Below are positions 45,602-57,460 of a stretch of 64,000 bases of DNA, piece by piece. The translations under genes were made by a program, and so were the position numbers. The notes below the pieces were generated by a model. That model ran no database searches. It was given only the letters and a program-made list of their open reading frames with translations, and was not told the DNA's origin. Source of the stretch: Mytilus trossulus (lineage: Eukaryota; Mollusca; Bivalvia; Mytilida; Mytilidae); assembly GCF_036588685.1 (NCBI RefSeq), contig NC_086374.1, forward strand, positions 71,236,457-71,300,456, in the 5' to 3' direction. Position 1 is the first letter of the stretch. Each line of letters starts with the position of its first letter.

Positions 45602-45915
45602 AACTACAATATCCTTCCCTTTTCACGAATGTGACCCACAGAATTAGACTATTTACCGTATTTGTAATAACATAAATAACACGACGGGTGCCAGATGTGG
45701 AGCAGGATCTGATTACCTTTCTAGAGCACCTGAGATCACCCCGGGGTTTTTTTTTTGGTGGGGTACGTATAAGTTAGTCTTTAGTTTTCTATATGGTGTC
45801 TTGTGAACTATAATATTATTTGTCTGTTTGTCTTTTTATTTTTTAGCCATGGCGTTGTCAGTTTGTTTTCAATCTATAAGTTTTACTGTCCCCCTGGTAT
45901 TTTCGCCTTCTTTGG
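45602..45915 (+). mobile_element. Retroelement 3' UTR (copy D)
   Basis: The sequence runs from AACTACAATATCCTTCCC through TTAGACTATTTACCG, GTGGAGCAGGATCTG and AGAGCACCTGAGATCACCCC to GGCGTTGTCAGTTTG. It starts exactly where the MITE ends, and the coding tail is missing. Confidence 0.65.
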
Positions 45916-45943
45916 AATGAGACAAAGTGCCACGAAACATTTA

Positions 45944-46191
45944 CAGCAAAATGCATTGAGTGTGTAGGTAAATGCAATATATTTGACAAGCTTGCTTGCT
46001 AGCTGGACCGTGAAGTCGTCAGATAAGGAGTAGTCTGTCTAGTACTAAAAAAGCCAGATTAGTTACCTGTTGGACTCGTCTACTCTCAAAGGAGGGTATT
46101 ATACCTTACCTAATAATGACTTCACGATTCCGTTTAGCAAACAAGCTATTCATAGATATTACCTTACCTACACACTCAATGTATTGTGCTG
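45944..46191. mobile_element. 248-bp TA-flanked MITE
   Basis: The ends CAGCAAAATGCATTGAGTGT and, inverted, CAGCACAATACATTGAGTGT extend into arms of about 75 bp (GTAGGTAA, then GCTTGCTTGCTAGCTGGACC against AGCTTGTTTGCTAAACGGAA). TA stands at both sides. Confidence 0.75.
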
Positions 46192-46969
46192 TAGGTTGTT
46201 GGTTTAAAAAAAAATATCTTCATCCGACACCTGTCTTGATAATTCCAAATATCTTCTAGTACATATTTTGTGTGAAACAGTATATAGATTGATAGATTTG
46301 TGCATGTAGTTTTTAAATGATTCCTCGTTTACCTTCTTGTCAAAATTTGAATTTACTAGTATATCAAAATGGCTTCGTACTTCTTAACTTGATGCCTAAA
46401 GTTTGTTAATGTTTTACTCAAACTCTGTTTACAGATACAAATAAAAAATAATAATAAAATAAAATCGTGTAAGAGTTCAATGACACTAGTTAAAAATATA
46501 ATCATTTTCCCCCCAAGGGTTATATTTTTTAATATATTTGCAAGTTTGCGTATTTCAGACACTTTGATAATTAAAACTGTCTTCATTTAAGTACATGTAC
46601 TAGTATTTTTTCATAGTATACTGTTGCAAACCTTGACAGTTAAGTTTACGTTTTGTTGTCTGGCCAACTATGCTTTTGTATTTGAGAAATTAAGCTGTTG
46701 CTGTTATTTTTTTCTCTTCGTGATATTTGATGTTTTTATATTTGCTCATGTACATTTTCAAAATTTTGTTTTTTAGTTTAAAATTTGTAGATACCCTGCA
46801 TTTTCCTAAAATTAATCATTTATACTAAAAAAAAATATCACTTGCGCATTTATTTTCATTGATGCTTTATATGAATGTTTATTTTTTTATAAATTGGAAT
46901 TTTGTAAAGTTAAAGACTTTGTTTCAATGACAGGAAACTATAGCGTTTGCTAATGGCGCAGAAGACATG
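46192..46969. other. 3' flank of the STAND gene
   Basis: No gene is visible. AATAAA on the minus strand at 46878-46883 lies about 87 bases after the stop and may serve as poly(A) signal. Confidence 0.5.
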
Positions 46970-49623
46970 TCAATTGAAATGGCGGGAGTCAATTGAAATG
47001 GCGGGATTATTTTCTGTTAAAGTTTTGACAATTTCAGTGTGTCGTCCTTTCCAAGCCATTTGCCATGGAAGCATACCATCATTATCCGGAATATCAGGAT
47101 CCGCCTTATACTCTAAAAGTATGTGAACTATTTCTAAGTGTCCTTCTCTTGAAGCTACGTATAATGCTGAACGGCCATTATTGTCACGTTTGTTAGCGTC
47201 AGCGTTTTTGTCAAGTAAAAATTTAACGATATCTGTGTGTCCCGCTTTGCATGCTAAAAGTAATGGCGTCTGGCCAGATTTATCTTCTTGTGAAATTCTG
47301 AAGTCATGTTTCAGCAAAAGCATCACAGGAGCAATATGACCTGTATAACAAGCTATATGCAATGCTGAGTAACCTTTGACGTCATGTAAAACATCAGCGT
47401 TTCTTTTTCTCTTAAGCAAAATATCGACCACCTCTGCATGTCCCCATGCACAAGCTGTATACAAAGGAGATCTTCCAATGGGGTCGCACTGTGTAATGTC
47501 GGCATTATTGTCGAGAAGCATTCTAACCACCGACGCATGTCCACCTTCACATGCAGTATATAACGGAGAGCGTCCACTTCTATCACATTTTGAAATAGAA
47601 GCTTTTTGTTGCAACAACAGCTTTACAACGTTCGTATGGCCCCCTTCACATGCAAGATGTAAGGGAGCACGCAGATTATGTTCACACTGATGAATGTCGA
47701 AGTTTTTTGAAAGAAGCTGTTTGACAACACTTGTATGTCCCTGTTGACATGCAATATGCAAAGGCGAAAATCCATTGGTTGAACACTTATATACATCGAA
47801 TGATGACTCGAGTAATGTTTTCACTATTTCTGAATGACCGGCTTTGCAAGCAACAAAGAATGGAGATCGACCAGCATTATCGCAAAGAAATCCATCATCT
47901 TTTCTTGTGAGTAGTAGCTTCAGTATCCTTAAGTGACCCTCTTGGCACACAATATACAATGGCGTTCGACTAGACATATCACACTTTGAAGAGTTAACAT
48001 TTTGAGTCAATAAAGTTTTTACTATTTCGTAATGTCCGCCTTCACATGCTGCAAATAAAGCGGAATGTCCCATACAAGTACTTAGAGACGTGTCTGCACC
48101 TCTTTCGATGAGCAGTTTTGCAACTGGGGAATAGCCTAACATGGCCGCCACGTGTAAAGCTGATCGCCCAAATTTGTCACAAAGGTTAATGTCACATTGA
48201 AAATCTAGAAGCATTTCTACGATGTTTACGTGTCCTTCAAATACAGATTCAATTAATGGTAATCGAATACTCCTATAATCATTTTCCTTGTAATTTCGTG
48301 CTGATAGTTCTTGTCCTTGCTCTTCAATTTGTCTGAGGAGTTTTTCAACATCACTTTGTCTGGTTTTGAAATAAGCTATGAATTTTGAGCGATAAATATT
48401 ATAATGTAGTTGTTGATTATGAAAAGCACTGTATGTTATGCCCCTCTTTAAATCTTCTATCAGTCTATCGAAATATGTTTCTTCTTCGTCGGAAGAGATA
48501 AATATAACATTTTCATCAGACGTAACTGCTTTGCCGTTTTGATCTTCGATTGTGTCTTCGTCAGACGAGTAATCTTCTAGATCGTCGAATGTATCTTCTT
48601 TTATCGACTCAAAGCGAAATCGGTCACCAATAAATGTACTGTCTGCGTGAGTAATGAAGCATTCTGATAAATGTTGTCCGCAGACAACAGCACCAATATC
48701 ATATATTTTGTCATGTATCATTCGGTAAGAGTTGTCGGACTTTTTTATGTAAGTTTTCAAAAGCGAATCCAGGTGTTCTTTAAATTCTTTCCTATTAGAT
48801 TGAGTCCTTAGATCTACAATGCACTCTCTGCAAATGTCTGAAATAACTAAACTAACTTCTTGTGAACTTGACCTTGGTTTTAACCACTCAAATTTAAACC
48901 GGTTATTGAATATGATAACCATCACAATGGCACAATATTGAAGCTTATTAAATTGTTGTATGACTTTAAGGTCTTCCCGAATACCATCAATTGGTTTTGT
49001 AAAAAACATTCTTGCATCTACAGTTGGCCTTCTATGGTAAAGTTTACAAAGCAAAGGGAAAAAATCGTACGTTTCAATTAAGTCTTTGATGTAATTGACA
49101 GTACTTTTTGGGAAGTACTTGTCTGCGATTAAAATTCTTTCTTTCTGAAGAACTGAAAAATCGGTGGACAATAAATTGCATTCATTATTGAACAGTTGCT
49201 TAAGTCTTCGAAATTGAGGGTCGTTGTAAATTTGTAAACGGCAGGAAGCTAACAGTTTTATAGTTCCTTTGGCTAAGATTTTTTCTATTTGGCCTAGATG
49301 TGTGTACCACCAATCAACCGTCTGCACATTTACGGTAACTTTTCCACAAATGTCATCTATAACAAAAACCTGGTGCTTTCTCGGGTCACTGTATCGAATA
49401 ATGTCTGACAGATCTACCACAAAGGGTATTATTTCATATTTTCTTTGTTTGTGCATTTGAAGTGCTACGTGATGAATAAGTGCAGATTTGCCATTGCCTG
49501 AACTTCCGGTTACGACGATACAGTTGACTGATTCTACAAGCTGTTGCACGTGATTCGTAGCTCTGGTGACACAATAACGCTCCTCTTCTAGTTCCCAATC
49601 TGTGATACATTCTTTAAAGTGTT
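46970..49623 (-). CDS. Exon 4 of the STAND gene: NTPase and ankyrin repeats
   Basis: The acceptor is TTCTTATTTTAG before 49623. An open frame continues upstream to 49723 but those residues are intronic. The NTPase region includes GSSGNGKSALIHH (49507) and VIDD (49363). The ankyrin units are 33 residues each with the usual TPLH..AC..GH..IV..LL pattern, for example FSPLHIACQQGHTSVVKQLL. The last residues and the stop are set by a 19-bp tandem duplication. Confidence 0.85.
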
Positions 49624-52177
49624 CTAAAATAAGAATTAACTGATTATTGAATTTTAAAGAAGCAAAACGTGACAGTTTCTGCAATATGAAAAATTGTAAA
49701 TTGTTCTTACATGTCTTCTTCATAAGACGGAAGCCTGAGTTTTAAATAATATGATATTTGATACAAAATATAGCCCGTGCACTGTCTACATATATTAGTT
49801 CAAAGAAGGATGTACCTCACAAGGAAGTGATTATTAATTGAAAAACTGAAATAAATTCAAGTTTTAAAATAGCAAAAAAACTACTCCTTCTTATCGTAGT
49901 GGAAAACAATAAGTAGGGGCTAGATGGGGTTTCCTGTGAATAGAGATAAATGTAAAGAAAGGAGAGAATAAGAGTCAAAAATAAACCTCGTTTGAATCCA
50001 TATTAAAGCGAGTTCAGTTGCACTTTGAGCTGAAGTCAGGTTGGGACTGTTCAGTTATTGAAAAGAAAAGAATACCAACATTGAAAGATAAATAATATGA
50101 GAGCCAACAAATTCAACCCAATATCGAGTTTACCTCTCATGCTTGAAAGAATTGGATCTCGCATGGTTTCCACCTCTGACCTCAATCTTTGGTTTTCGGA
50201 CGACAATGTTTCAACTTGCTTCGACAGTTTTACCATTTGTTGTTCTGTTTTATCTGAAAACAAATTAACATATTTATCAAATATATTCAATAAAATTGAA
50301 AATGAAATAGGGGAATGGGTCACAGAAACAACAACCCGACCATAAACAGACAACAGAAGAAGGTCACCAACAGGTCTTCAATGCAACGAAAAATTCCCGC
50401 ACCGGGAGGCGTCCTTCAGCTAGCCCCTAAACATATATATATATTAGTTCAGTGATAATGAACGCCATACTAAGCTCCAATATACTTTGAATTATATAAA
50501 GTTATAAAAAATACTGACACAAATTTGATAACCCGTTTTTACGCAAGGATTCCCGAAAATTCAGTTTTGAACCTATAACGGCATATAAAAAAACGCAAAA
50601 AACACAGGTTACATATAATTAGCTGATAAATATTCGTTGATGTGAAAACCAATCAGATAATGAGGCAAAACTATCTTAAAAAATGGAAATATGGAGATGA
50701 GGTATGATGCCAATACGACAACTATCCACAAGAGTTCAAATTACACGGATGTAAGCAAGTATAGACCTTCAACAATGTCTTCCTTACCTGAAAACTGTTC
50801 AGCAAGTCGTTTTCGTTCTTCCCTGGTGACAACAGTTGTTTCAATGTCTTCAGCAATGCTGAGACATTTATCTCCTAGTCTTAATGTGTCTACGAACTGT
50901 TGATAGGCCATTTCATCCTTCAACATTAGTATGTCAACTAGTTTTCGGTTTTGTTCGGTTAATGTTGCTTCAGACCGGATGTCGTCATAATCTGTGAAAC
51001 TGAGTACGTCTTTTGCCAGCAGAAAATCAAACATGCAATGGAACTTCACACTGGCAATCTTTTTATAATTCTTTTGAAGCCTGACCTTATATTCTGGTAC
51101 CAGATTTTCAAAGTTTGACTCTGTAAAGATATAAGTTCTTAAAATTAGTCGTTTTCTTTCAATAAGAAAGCATAACACGATATAAACAAACCAAATAACT
51201 AGAAGTGTACACAACACAAGTTTGTAATATAACTGTCATCAGATACGATTGGGACTATAAAACGTGTATATTGTCAAATAAGTTCATCAAAATAAACAAA
51301 AGACAAAAAAATCTTAGCAGAACAAGCAAAATCTTATATATTAATGGTTGAAATATTATTATTGAAATATGATAGTTGTTTCTAGCTCAAAGGTTAAGTT
51401 TTAAAACGTATTAAAATAAGTATGTTCTTTTCCATAACCGACACAAGACCACCACATCAGCCCGAGATGTTAGTCGAGTGATGATATGTGTCCAGGGATG
51501 ATACCCGGGCCGATGTTCAAATGGACGTATGGAATGATATTAATCTTTTTATCATAATTTACTGCCCATATGATATACTACTAGGCTGTTAGCCCGATCA
51601 CGTGACGGCACATAAGGGTTAATATGGATAATCAGCCTGGTGTGAATTTATGGCTACTTTACTTCCGCTTATCACAAATACGCAAAAACTATCATAGTAA
51701 TGCTAATTATATGATAAGGTTAGATTATAATCTTCATTTTTGGGGTTCGAACTTTTCTATTCTTGAAAACTTTCCAAGAGCAAAAATAAGAGTACTATAT
51801 ACTGTGTAAAAGATTACTTTATATCAATAAATTCTAACCTTCTGGTAAATTCATAGGTGAACTATCAAATTCATCATACGCCATAGCATGTCGGTCAATT
51901 TGTTCTAGGAGGTTGCTATAGTGGCTGTTTTCTCTTAGTAAATCTACGAATACTTCGCATGCTATGTCACCTCGGCTAAGTATCACTTCTAAGAACATTC
52001 TGTTCTTCCTGGCTAGAGTAGGCTGAGCATCAATAAAGGCTCTGTCGTCGACGGTCAAGGCACAGTACGACACCATGTCGTCTAATATGTCGGCCAGATG
52101 GAGAGAATTAATTATTGTCTCAGACATTTCCTTTATCCGGGTCTTATAGTCTATCAAATGACCATCTGCCGTTGCCA
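46970..52177 (-). CDS. NLR-like receptor: two CARD-like domains, coiled coil, STAND NTPase, 13 ankyrin repeats
   Basis: Four exons (52177-51839, 51120-50788, 50253-50134, 49623-46970) join in one frame with every intron in phase 1, giving 1147 residues plus a missing start. CARD-like helical domains occupy about 8-95 and 118-205, and a coiled coil 225-264. The NTPase shows a Walker A loop GSSGNGKS (about 304) and a Walker B stretch VFVIDD (about 350). An acidic linker (about 606-651) precedes ankyrin repeats (about 718-1140). In such proteins CARDs recruit partners, the NTPase drives oligomerisation and repeats sense a ligand, so a cytosolic immune receptor is inferred. The first exon starts mid-codon (TG), so a start codon or further exons lie upstream. 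Related families are DZIP3/nSTAND3-type NTPases with ankyrin repeats in molluscs. Confidence 0.8.
50134..50253 (-). CDS. Exon 3 of the STAND gene: coiled coil
   Basis: The exon has 120 bases between TTTGTTTTCAG and a donor GTAAAC. The residues MVKLSKQVETLSSENQRL form a heptad pattern. The open frame extends beyond both splice sites only by chance. Confidence 0.75.
50685..50778 (+). repeat. R1 repeat fragment next to a splice donor
   Basis: The fragment (GAGATGAGGTATGATGCC, CGACAACTATCCACAAGAG, TATAGACCTTCAACAATG) lies in the intron of the STAND gene. It ends about eight bases from the donor of exon 2 (50786-50787). Confidence 0.6.
50788..51120 (-). CDS. Exon 2 of the STAND gene: second CARD-like domain
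   Basis: The exon lies between TATCTTTACAG and a CAG/GTAAGG donor. The helix pattern (VKFHCMFDFLLAKDVLS, DYDDIRSEATLTEQNRKL, MLKDEMAYQQFVDTL) fits a death-fold CARD. The upstream part of the open frame, rich in hydrophobic residues, is intronic. Confidence 0.75.
51839..52177 (-). CDS. Exon 1 (first seen) of the STAND gene: first CARD-like domain
   Basis: The acceptor CATTCCAG lies before 52177 and the donor is AAG/GTTAGA. The residues ETIINSLHLADILDDMV, LTVDDRAFIDAQPTLA and LSRGDIACEVFVDLL follow the CARD helix pattern. The exon opens with TG GCA ACG, so if the preceding exon ended in A, a split ATG would start the protein here. A further upstream coding exon is equally possible. Confidence 0.75.
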
Positions 52178-52189
52178 CTGGAATGACCA

Positions 52190-52858
52190 AATAATATCAT
52201 GTGTTTTTACGTAAGTATTATATGTTCTTGTGCATATAGATAATGGTTATGATTATGTCGGTTAAAAACTCATTAGAGCTTATGTTTGTATACCTTGCCG
52301 ATTCTAAATAAAGCTTATTTATTATAATTTATCATAAAAAAAATTAAACCACAGTGTAAACCTGCAATCTATAACCTTATAGCCTTCTAAAAACTGAATA
52401 TTTGACTTGAAGAACCTTTCATTTGAAGGATACGACAAAAAGTGTTACCCACATACCCGAATATTTTTATCCCTATTAGTTAAACCCAGCACCTTTAATC
52501 TATTACAATAAAATCATAGTCCAATGTACACCCTCATGGATGTATCGGTAGATAATAAACTGAAGGTTGCCGTTAAAACGGATTAAAAGGTCGAAGCTTT
52601 AGGTTTCTACCTCGCGGTCATAGAGCGAAAAACGAAAACTGTTTTTAAAGATATTGCTAGGAAGTATAAATCATTGCTGTGCATTAGTCTTCATCATGTT
52701 GTTCATGACGCGCGAATAATATTAAAGACAGTCAGAATTATTCGTCATCAACCGGAAGCCATTATTTCAACATCAAATATAATATAACAAGTAAAAAAAA
52801 TATATGTACAAGCGCCAGTTTCTGATTATCAGAATTCTAAGTATAGAAATAGAACGAC
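52190..52858. other. no gene seen
   Basis: This is the upstream flank of the STAND gene. No first exon or promoter could be identified with confidence. Confidence 0.45.
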
Positions 52859-53082
52859 TTGCTGCCAGTAGAAATTTTAAATTCCGGGAAGTGAACGGAA
52901 TTAGCACTGTTAATCTCTAATATAGTTGATGAGTTGTACTAAAAACCCTGCAATACTTGCGGAACATGTCTTGCTGCCAGTAGAAATTTTAAATTCCGGG
53001 AAGTGAACGGAATTAGCACTGTTAATCTCTAATATAGTTGATGAGTTGTACTAAAAACCCTGCAATACTTGCGGAACATGTC
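52859..53082. repeat. Perfect 112-bp tandem duplication
   Basis: Two units, 52859-52970 and 52971-53082, from TTGCTGCCAGTAG to GGAACATGTC, are identical base for base. Confidence 0.95.
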
Positions 53083-55515
53083 TGACACAGTCATGTGACA
53101 TCTCGTTCGCTTTTTTACTGGTTTTTCAATAATGTGTGATATTATTTCTCATATGCTCAAAAGTGTGTAGAATTATGAGTAACGATATCTAAAGTTCATA
53201 AAACATAATTTAAAGCTGAGATTTACAAGTATATAAACCTTAGCGTGCAGTATTTACTGTCTTTTCAACTGTCCCATAAATAAGATCATTATTGTGAACT
53301 GAGTCTCCCCCAGACAAATTAGGATATTTTGAGGTCAAAGATGTGTTTTGTCCTATGGCCTTATATCCGGTTCGGGTGTTTTTTTCTAAATGAACGTAAA
53401 AGTAAATAAATTCAGTTAATTCATATTTTGTCTACTTGACCTGTTTAAGTTGAAATCTTCTATTTAATACAAAAATGTATCAAAATGAATGCGGCGTACA
53501 ACACTGTTTTTAGAACCAACTATGTATACTAAATCAATGATGAGTGCTCCTTAAAATAAGAACGTTAAATAACCTAATTATCAATGAACTTGTATCAAAC
53601 ATGTTTTGTTTATGTCAAAATAGGTTCCGTCCATCGAAAGAAAAATAGCGAATAACTTCCTTTCCCTGTAAAAAAAACACGCCCACATTGTCTCGTTTTG
53701 AAAACATTGTTGTAGATCATGAATGATACCCAAATAACAGCCATTGTGCTACGAATGTAAACCCAAACAGCCTCCAGTGTATTAAAAAAACAAAAAAAAA
53801 TTAAAATAAAAAAACAAAAGAAAGCTAGATCTTTTGTCCAACGTTATACTAATAAAACTTCCGTTCGTCTGTTCTGAACTTCATATGGTTCGGAGGAGAT
53901 TTTTTTAATCATGGTAACCGGAGGGAGATACGTTTCTGTTTTGACGAACATTCTCACGTTTTGTTTTTGTTTACACCATTGTCATTGACTATGCTTACGA
54001 TGGTATAACTGTTGGCATCAAATTAGATAAAGCTCTTGGTTTGCTTTCAATATGAAAATTTTAATGTCTGTTGAAAACAAAACAGCAGTTAAAGGAAGAT
54101 TTGTTTTCGTATAATATAACATATTTTCGTAGAGGAATATTCATCGTTGACATTTTCAAAATTGTGTTAACTTTGTGGGAGGTCATGAGTTCAATAGCCG
54201 TCTGGCTTTAGCAAAAGGCGTTAAAATTTGTGTTTGCTGTTTCTCTTTTGAGCACATGGAATCTAACAGGGTCTTCGTGTAAGTGGTTTACATAATAGAG
54301 GGTAATGTGCAAAGAGTCAGATTAACGGCTTAAGAATACGAAGAATAGAAAAAATAAGTCAAAACTAAAAAGAATAGAGAATAATGGGGTGCTGAAATAT
54401 AAAGAGTAAGAGTCAGGAGAAAAAATGAAAACAGAAAAGATGCTTTAAAAATAAATACAGGACCCCCTACCCAGATCCCTATTTTCAAAATAAGAGCAAG
54501 GACAAAAGTCAGATTATTGACTGGAAGTTGTAACAAGAAATAATGTTTCGTCTGATGTATCTGTCTCTTCGACAAAAAAACGAACACATTTCGATTATTG
54601 ATTCGATTAATAGATTTAGACATCATGGCTCAGGTGCTCAATTATTGACCCTCATCCCTTCAACTTGATACCTTATTTCGCTTTTTAACAATTTTTTATT
54701 CTAGCTTCACTGACGAATAGAAACAAGCATCTGGGGTACACAATTGTCAGCTTGATATCTTGAATGGTTGTTTAATTTTGTTTTTTGTCATTGTTATGTA
54801 ACGGTTGACAAACATGAGGGCATATCTATTGATCGTTCAGAAACAGAAAGCAAAAGTCAATTGTAGAGAGACTGACACATAGCCTTCAACCTTCATTAAT
54901 GGTTTAATTCCTTTCATTTAGAAATGTATGTTGGACAACAGGAAGTGGCCTTCCGCATCACACGGCATTGTCATATCCAAGTAAAGAGATTTGACTAGAT
55001 ATGATTGACTATAAAACAAGTATGATCTTCATCACAGACCAAAGGAGGATAATGTAAACAACAGGTGGTCATTGTAAAGTCTATAACAATTAGCAAAAAA
55101 CATCCTGTATCTGATTTTTAAAGTGAACTATAACATGGTCTTTTCATGAAAAATGAGAAACCAATTCAAATGGGAAATCTTACAGTCTAAGTTGTAGTTT
55201 TTAAACAACCATAACCTCTGAATTACAAGCTTACAAATGTTGGAGTCATTGACAAAGAACCCTGGGAACTAATTTATATTTGAGTCTGACAACTGACCAG
55301 TCTCGGTTTGGTAAGTTACAGTGTCATACTAGTATGACTAGAAGAATAATCGATGTTAGGGAGGCCGAAATAAACAATGTATATATCTTTAACAGTTGTG
55401 TCTATTTGAAATATAGATGATCATAGATAAGAAATCGACAAATCTTTGTTTAACTTTGATTTTATTTTATTTGACAAGGTTTATCAATGATGTCATGTAT
55501 TTGTTATTTAAAGTA
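53083..55515. other. no gene seen
   Basis: No coding region is supported. A minus-strand frame at 54330-54626 is hydrophobic and low in complexity and is probably chance. A tRNA-like box (GGTCATGAGTTCAATAGCC, 54181) may be a SINE scrap. Confidence 0.4.
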
Positions 55516-55520
55516 TCAAG

Positions 55521-56300
55521 TGTCACAGTGGTAAAATGGACAAAAATCGATTTTGAAACTTTTCGGACATTTTGTAAAAGATTTTGTAAAATTACTATTT
55601 TGTTATATTTGCAATATTTCACTAAGGGATTTTGTTTATTTTATTTCTATTTGTGACATTTATGCACCAAATGTCACAAATAGAAACTGGGTATATCTGT
55701 GACTGGGAAATGTGTTGGCTTGGAACCACACACACACATGATAAACAGTACGACAAGTCTGCACGGACTCTGACTCTGGGACTAGCCATTGTAACAAAAG
55801 ACGACTCTGGTTAGCGCGGTGTATAATTTAATAAGTTCAGCATGGAATACAATTGTACAGAGTTGGAACTGCTCAGTGTAATACTAAATCTAATCTGCCA
55901 CATTAAAATAACAACATAGTTTATATAACAAACCAAAAACTACTTGAATAGACTTGACAAATATTTCTCTTAATGAGTGAGAAAATTCAATTAAGGGTTT
56001 AAACACATAGATAATAATTAACAATAGAACATACAGACTTATGTAGGGAATTAAACTCTTGGCTTGTCATAAACGAATAATAAATCATTTGAAGTAAAAT
56101 GTTGCTAATTGAAAAACAAATTAAAACATGAAATTAGATTAGCTTAATCTTCTAAACTTGACTTAAATCTTGCACAATAAAAAAAACAAAATCCCTTAGT
56201 GAAATATTGCAAATATAACAAAATAGTAATTTTACAAAATCTTTTACAAAATGTCCGAAAAGTCTCCAAATCGATTTTTGTCCATTTTACCACTGTGACA
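55521..56300. repeat. Long inverted repeat, arms about 120 bp
   Basis: The left arm (TGTCACAGTGGTAAAATGG, then CGGACATTTTGTAAAAGAT, to ACTAAGGGATTTTGTTT) recurs inverted at 56179-56300 with a 26-base difference in the middle limited to a few positions. The loop is about 540 bases. The arms are nearly identical, suggesting recent origin. The reading frames inside the arms are equal and probably chance. Confidence 0.85.
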
Positions 56301-56424
56301 CAAGCATACATTGATTTGCAAGGTTGTTCCAATTCTGTTTCAAAGTGAGGCATTTTTGTAAGGAGTACCCCAAACTTCCGAAGTCAATGCAATGCTGATC
56401 AGACATGACCTAAATGTTCGGAGT

Positions 56425-57455
56425 CAGGGGCGGATCCAGGATTTCCAGTTAGGGGGGCGCAAAGTTTTATTTTCGCCGAGCGGAGCGAGGCGAAAAATTT
56501 TTGGAGTTTCATTTTAGGTAAAATAATTGAAATATTCTTCTAAAGGGGTGAAATGTAGATATCTCGAACTATTGTGTGGTAAAAATAGCGAGAAATTAAA
56601 GTTTCAAGCTGAAACCGCCTTAATCCACACCTGACAACAATCTACAAATAATCGGGCGGACAGACGGACGCAAAGCGAGACGAGACAGAACACAATTGCT
56701 CACCTGACCAATATATTTTTCAAACGAAAATTTCTACTTTTACCAGCGATTTTTAATTGTCCTTTCATACTATCGGTTTTTTTTTACTTTTTTTTATTTT
56801 CGGAGGTCGTGCCAGACTTCACTGTGTTCGCCACAAACAACTAAAATCAGAATGAGATGCATTTACCCAGTTATATTCATTTTCTTGCAAGTTGGGATCC
56901 CAAGAATACAGTAATACGATACAGAATTCGGCTAAATATGTAGGTTGCAAGTGAGAAATAAATAATAAAGACAAAGAGAAACAAATTAATAAACTAACCT
57001 TTAGCTAGGAACAGTATTTCTATCTTTCATTACGGATATTATAAAAGAATCTCACTGTTTTCTTGACCGTGTGACTGTCATGATGAAATTGTGAAAGTGA
57101 GTAAGGGATGTTTTGGAACTTCGATTATCTAACAAATTGATTATAAAAACCGCATATACAATGTAACATTTGTTTTTACTTTAACTGCTAAAAACCTATT
57201 ATATTTGTCATCAAACGCAGCTCCGCGTTTGAAACCTTCCTTTGAAATTATCTTTAGAACTTTAATAAAGCGTAGGTCAGTTGATTAGTAATCACGTTGA
57301 TTCTGTTAAACTGACTGTTATATATCATACTTTGAATGTTAAAAAAGATTGAATGGTCTATTCTGATACTTAAATATGTTGAAGACAACCCATGCTTTGC
57401 AAATTTTAGGGGGGGGGGCGCACGCCCGCCACGCCCCCGCCTAAATCCGCCCCTG
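56425..57455. mobile_element. 1.03-kb GC-ended inverted-repeat element with 5-bp target duplication
   Basis: The ends are CAGGGGCGGATCCAGG and, inverted, CAGGGGCGGATTTAGG. GGAGT flanks both sides (56420-56424 and 57456-57460). A GGGGGGCGCA block lies near each end. The CAGGGGCGGATCC end is a widespread animal transposon end. A 5-bp duplication fits some hAT-type groups. No transposase is encoded, so it is non-autonomous. Confidence 0.75.
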
Positions 57456-57460
57456 GGAGT

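Noticed and set aside
49624..49723. ATG at 49723 as the start of a 917-residue STAND/ankyrin protein
   Set aside because: A good splice acceptor lies at 49624-49626, and three upstream exons join in the same phase. The first 33 residues of that frame are intronic.
54330..54626. 98-residue hydrophobic minus-strand frame as a membrane protein
   Set aside because: It is F/L-rich owing to A-rich DNA on the plus strand. It has no family resemblance, splice context or paralogue.
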